Source: Chromobotia macracanthus (lineage: Eukaryota > Chordata > Actinopteri > Cypriniformes > Botiidae). From it: DNA of 64,000 nucleotides. How positions within the stretch are numbered: position 1 is the first letter of the stretch; each line of letters begins with the position of its first letter. Made by a program: the position numbers and the translations under genes. The notes below the pieces were generated by a model, which ran no database searches, was not told the DNA's origin, and worked only from the letters and a program-made list of their open reading frames with translations. The stretch is from assembly GCA_036877525.1 (NCBI GenBank), contig JAZGTH010000005.1, positions 3,064,001-3,128,000 on the forward strand, given 5' to 3'. Of the stretch, positions 38,301 through 43,332 are shown one piece after another.

Positions 38301-41300
38301 AGAATTTGTTGTTTTGATTCTGCAGGCACGACTCCCAGTCAAGTGGATGTCACCTGAAAGTATTTTTGAATGTATTTACACAGTACAGAGTGATGTATGG
38401 TCATATGGCATCCTTTTATGGGAGATCTTTTCCCTGGGTAAGTCAATATATCTGTTAAAGTCTATTAAGAAAGTAGAATTAAATAATTAAATTAAATAGT
38501 TAAAGAATTAAATAATTAAAATAAGCACAACTTTAGGAAAAACACAAATTTGACTGAAAAACATGACAATTCATGAGGGCAGTTGATTTTATGGTGTTTT
38601 TTTATTTTTAGGTATGACTCCTTACCCCAATGTTGTAATTGATGCATATTTCTATAAGATGATTAAAGATGGTTATCACATGTCACAGCCAGATTTTGCA
38701 TCTCCTGAGATGTAAGTAAACTTTGTAAAGTTTTGAGAAAGAAGAAACATAAGACAAATCTATAGCATGTGAATTTGACCTCCTGTAGATACACAATTAT
38801 GAAAATGTGCTGGATCCTGAACCCAACTCTGCGACCAACCTTTGGCAAGATCAGTGAGCTACTGTCAAAGTTACTGTCAAAGGAACCCAGCCAGGTGAGG
38901 CTTTAAATGACATGAACCACTTCCTGTGGTGTTCAAAACATTAATTTAAAAGTAAACCAGATGCACAGTTTAGTCAGTTCTTTTTTAAGGTCGTTGTATG
39001 ATGACATGTTGGGGAACTCCCTCAGTGTGAGTGCATCTGAAACATGTGTGCAACAAGTCCAGTCCTGATTCATGTTACGTCGACACCTCCAAACTGTGGT
39101 GTTGAGGTCCTGGGTTAAGCTATTCTCTGCTAAGATGTCTTGTCCCATAGTCCTATGCACAACTATGCTTCTACTATGGGGCTTAAAGAGAATGGACCAA
39201 GACACTGTGTCCCTTTGCCATACCTCCTTCATGCCTGGGACCGGCTTCAGACATCAAAAAGCTGTGTGTGTTTGTGCTGCCTTTGTAGCCTCTGTGTTCC
39301 GCCATCATTGTCATCAACATAACATCAATCAGGACTGGACTAGCACATATGCTTCAGATGCAATGATGCTGAGGGCATTCCCAAAAGTGTCCTCATACAA
39401 TGCAGCATTTTATTTCCTTTTCAGGGAACAAAATTTAGAGTTGTAACTTGAGACGTTTTATTGTATTTCTTGCATCACCTTCCTGATTTTGTATTATTTC
39501 ATTCATGTATTTTTTTAACAGTTAGGGGTTTCAAAAGTTAACGCAATGCACATTTTTAATGAAATATGTTTAACACCATAAAATTTTGATTTGACATTAT
39601 TTCTGCTTTATTCTGTGACATTATAAGAATTAATCTGAACATTCAAAGCTGCAAGTTGAGTGTGCAGGAGGCATGCTTAAATTATTAATTAAAATGACAT
39701 TTTATTTATATATATAATAAAAAGTCATTTTAATTAATAATTTAAGCATGCCTCCTGCACACTCAACTTGCAGCTTTGAATGTTCAGATTAATTCTTATA
39801 ATGTCTTATATTAATATATTTAATAATATATAAATTCTTATAATAATATATAAATTAATTCTTTAATTTATATATATATATAAACAAGTTTGTAAGGTAT
39901 TGTGAATTGCCGCATTGGCATTTCCTTCTTATAATCCCAGAATCTAAAAGCAATATACTATCATAGAAACACAGACTGTGTTAAAGTGTGACAGGTAAAG
40001 TGTGACTCTGTCTAATGTCTTTATATATCTATAAAAAACATATATACTATATATAATATATAACTCTGCTCTCATGGATATCAAACAATTCCAAACACAC
40101 TGCAGTTTTATCAAAAGCAAACATGTGCCAGCATTACTGGCACCCCTATGAAATTCATGAGTAAAATATATTTTGAATGGTGAAAATATATATTTTGAAT
40201 ATATTTTGAGTGTGAAATTTAGTCCCATTGATGTTTTAATTTGTCTTCTTTTTTTTACAACTTGGTGACTAGGACAAGGAAATTGTTTAACTCTTATTTA
40301 ACAGGGGACTAAATATGACGTAACACATGCGCCAGATTTTCTCAGTTGCTCATTACAGTTGGTAAGACCATAGAAAATAGCAATACTTTGTGGCAGATGG
40401 TTGTTGAGCTCCACAAAATGGAAAGTGGCAGTAAGAAAATAGTAAAAGCACTGAAAGCATTTCCATCATCAGGTCAATAATTGAGACTAGTTTCAGTGAA
40501 CTGGAGACGTTATGAATCAGCCTGGAAAAAGATGTGTGTCTATATTGTTTCAATACACAAAAACAGTGTTTCTGTTTTTGTGAAACAGAATCCCCAAGGG
40601 TAACATTTGGCAAATAGATGTTTTGGGTTAGGGATTAGAATGTATCAGAGATCAGGTTCTATGGTCAGATAATTCCAAAATAGAGCTTTCGGCAAACAAC
40701 ATCTGAGGGGGGTTTGGCACACACAGAGAGGCAGCTATATGGAAAGGTACCACATTCACAGTTGCTGGTCTTTAATGTTTTGGGGTTGTTCTGCCAGAGC
40801 AGCTGGATGTCTTGTTAAGATACATAGATACCTAAAATACATAGTGTGGACTCTATTAAATATCAACAGACATTAAATGAACACCTGCCTGCCTCTGCCA
40901 GAAAGTATAAAAAGGGCAGTGGTTGGATCCTCCAGCAGGACAATAATGCAAACATGCAACAAATCAACATTAAAATGATTTACTGACCACAAAAGCAAGG
41001 CCCTGATACAAAGGGCTGGGGATTTTTTCTGCCAGAGCAGCTGGATGTCTTGTTAAGATACATAGATACCTAAAATACCTAGTGTGGACTCTATTAAATA
41101 TCAACAGACATTAAATGAACACCTGCCTGCCTCTGCCAGAAAGTATAAAAAGGGCAGTGGTTTGATCCTCCAGCAGGACAATAATGCAAACATGCAACAA
41201 ATCAACATTAAAATGATTTACTGACCACAAAAGCAAGGCCCTGATACAAAGGGCTGGGGATGGTCATCTACCATCTCCGCAACATAGTTCTGCAGTCGGC

Positions 41301-43296
41301 CCAACAAACGGCAAACAAACTTGTTTGCTTTTACCAGCTGAACAAGTTTGATTGGCATTTGTCGGGTCGGAAGAGATTGAGCAGTGTGATATGATTTTCC
41401 GATATAATCTGATAGCCAACTGTTGCCATGACGATGAGGTCTTTATAGTTATAGGAACTATAAAGAAGCACATGAGCGACAAGACAACAACAGCCCTCGA
41501 GCAGGAGAAACAATGCTCAACGCAGTTCATTCAACGTTTCTCTAGTGAACTATTCATACTAACTATAGAGCATAGATTTGAGCCATTAAATGAATTTAAA
41601 GTGGTTACCATTGTCGAACTGATTTGTCAGTATATGTTTGCTGTCCTACACTGATAAAGAAAACATAATATTTGTACTAGTGGATAACTGCAGTGGATCC
41701 AGAATGTGAGCAGACATTCTGAAGATTCAGCTCCGCTCGTCAACCCTAAATGCCATTTGATGTGCTTGTGAGAGAATCCTCAAAATGACACCGGTCACAA
41801 AAACTTTTCATGTTTATGATTAGTTATGGTGGCATTTTGGGTGAAACCCCTAAAGTGTGTTTGGCTAGAAATGCAAAATGTGCGGTCCAGAAGACTAGAG
41901 CACTGAGAGAATACGACTTCAAAAGCTGCCCATCTTGCAAAGCACGCTGTTATGGGAAGAGTGTCTCACATGAGGGGTTACACTATCTGACTAGCATATA
42001 GCCTATATGTAAATGTAATATTACATTTATTTTGTGTTTTTTTGGCTGCCTGATTAGTCGAATGCCTCTAGAAAGCGCTTTAGTTTACCGGTGTTTATTC
42101 ACTCTTTTTAGGTACATTTATATTGTTTTAGAAATGGCTCTAACCATAAAATGGCAAACTGTAATCGAAATGATTTTGAAAATGATTTTTATCACTTTTT
42201 CTTAAGTGGAAACTAGTTGTCAAATGTGTAAGTTAACTTGTGTAATTTAAATAATGCTTCTGAATGCTAGCCACCAAAGTAGAATTTCGTCCATTGTTTG
42301 CTGTAACTGTTTGGTAAACAAATAAAAATCACACTGCATACTGTAGTGTCTGGCATGGCCCAATATTTGGATCATGTATGGATCATAAAATACCCCATTT
42401 TACTTAAGACATACAAACCTAGTTTGGGGGGTTGAAAGACCCTAGGCTCCAGAGAGTTTGGAGGCAAACCTATCCTCCAGATTGTTCTCAGCAACCTCTG
42501 ATACCAGGACAGTTTATGACACCCTGCACAAGCTTCAAAAGAATTCCATGGGCACCACATGGAGTTCCAGTAACCCCAGGTGGCCCAAGAAAAAGCACTT
42601 CCAAAGGAAGAACTCTTTCTAACTTACAACTAAACAGTCCTAAACTGTATATAGGTGTATACATCCCCAGGGTATGCTGACTACAAAACTATGTATCTTT
42701 AGTATAACTCTGTAGATAGGTATGCAAGTTTGGATTGATGTTTTGTTTGCATTCATGCATTAGGATGAATCACAACTCAATGTAGTTCAAACTCTGTCAT
42801 ATTTAATATCTAACAGATCGTCTTCTAATTTCCCATCAGACTATGTATGCTGTGTAACCATAACAGGCATGATAGTCTTTCTACAATAATCTGGATTAAT
42901 ATTTGCAAATGTGCCATCCGGCCATAAAACATGCAAATTGAGAGACAAAGAAACTTTGCCTGCTTAACGCCTATTGGTTGCTTAAGTTTCACTGGGCGTG
43001 ACCGAGGTGAATTTAAAAATGACCGCCAACACCTTAGCCTCAGTCTTTGTCTTTTTAGTCTTAGTCTTTCTTGGTCTTCGTCTTCTTGCAAGGATCTTCG
43101 GCCCTTCGGCCCTGGCGGGGGGATCCAGCCTGGAATCTGGACATCACTTCCAGATGCAAGATCACATCCAGATCACAATGCAAGAATCCATATTCTATAC
43201 ACATAGAATAGCTGCACTAAGTTGTGCCCCTTTATTAAGGTGATTCTACTGGTGGTTCATTCAGAATGCTTAGCTGATTTGACTTGCACAGGCTCA

Positions 43297-43332
<36 letters not shown>

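Noticed and set aside
41352..41654. 100-codon frame in intron 20
   Set aside because: It is open and reads smoothly, but I recognise no family and no supporting structure. Possibly part of a transposon; not called.
42998..43243. 81-codon frame with a hydrophobic N-terminus, membrane-protein-like
   Set aside because: No homology was recognised, other overlapping frames are equally open, and it lies in a transposon-rich intron. Probably chance.
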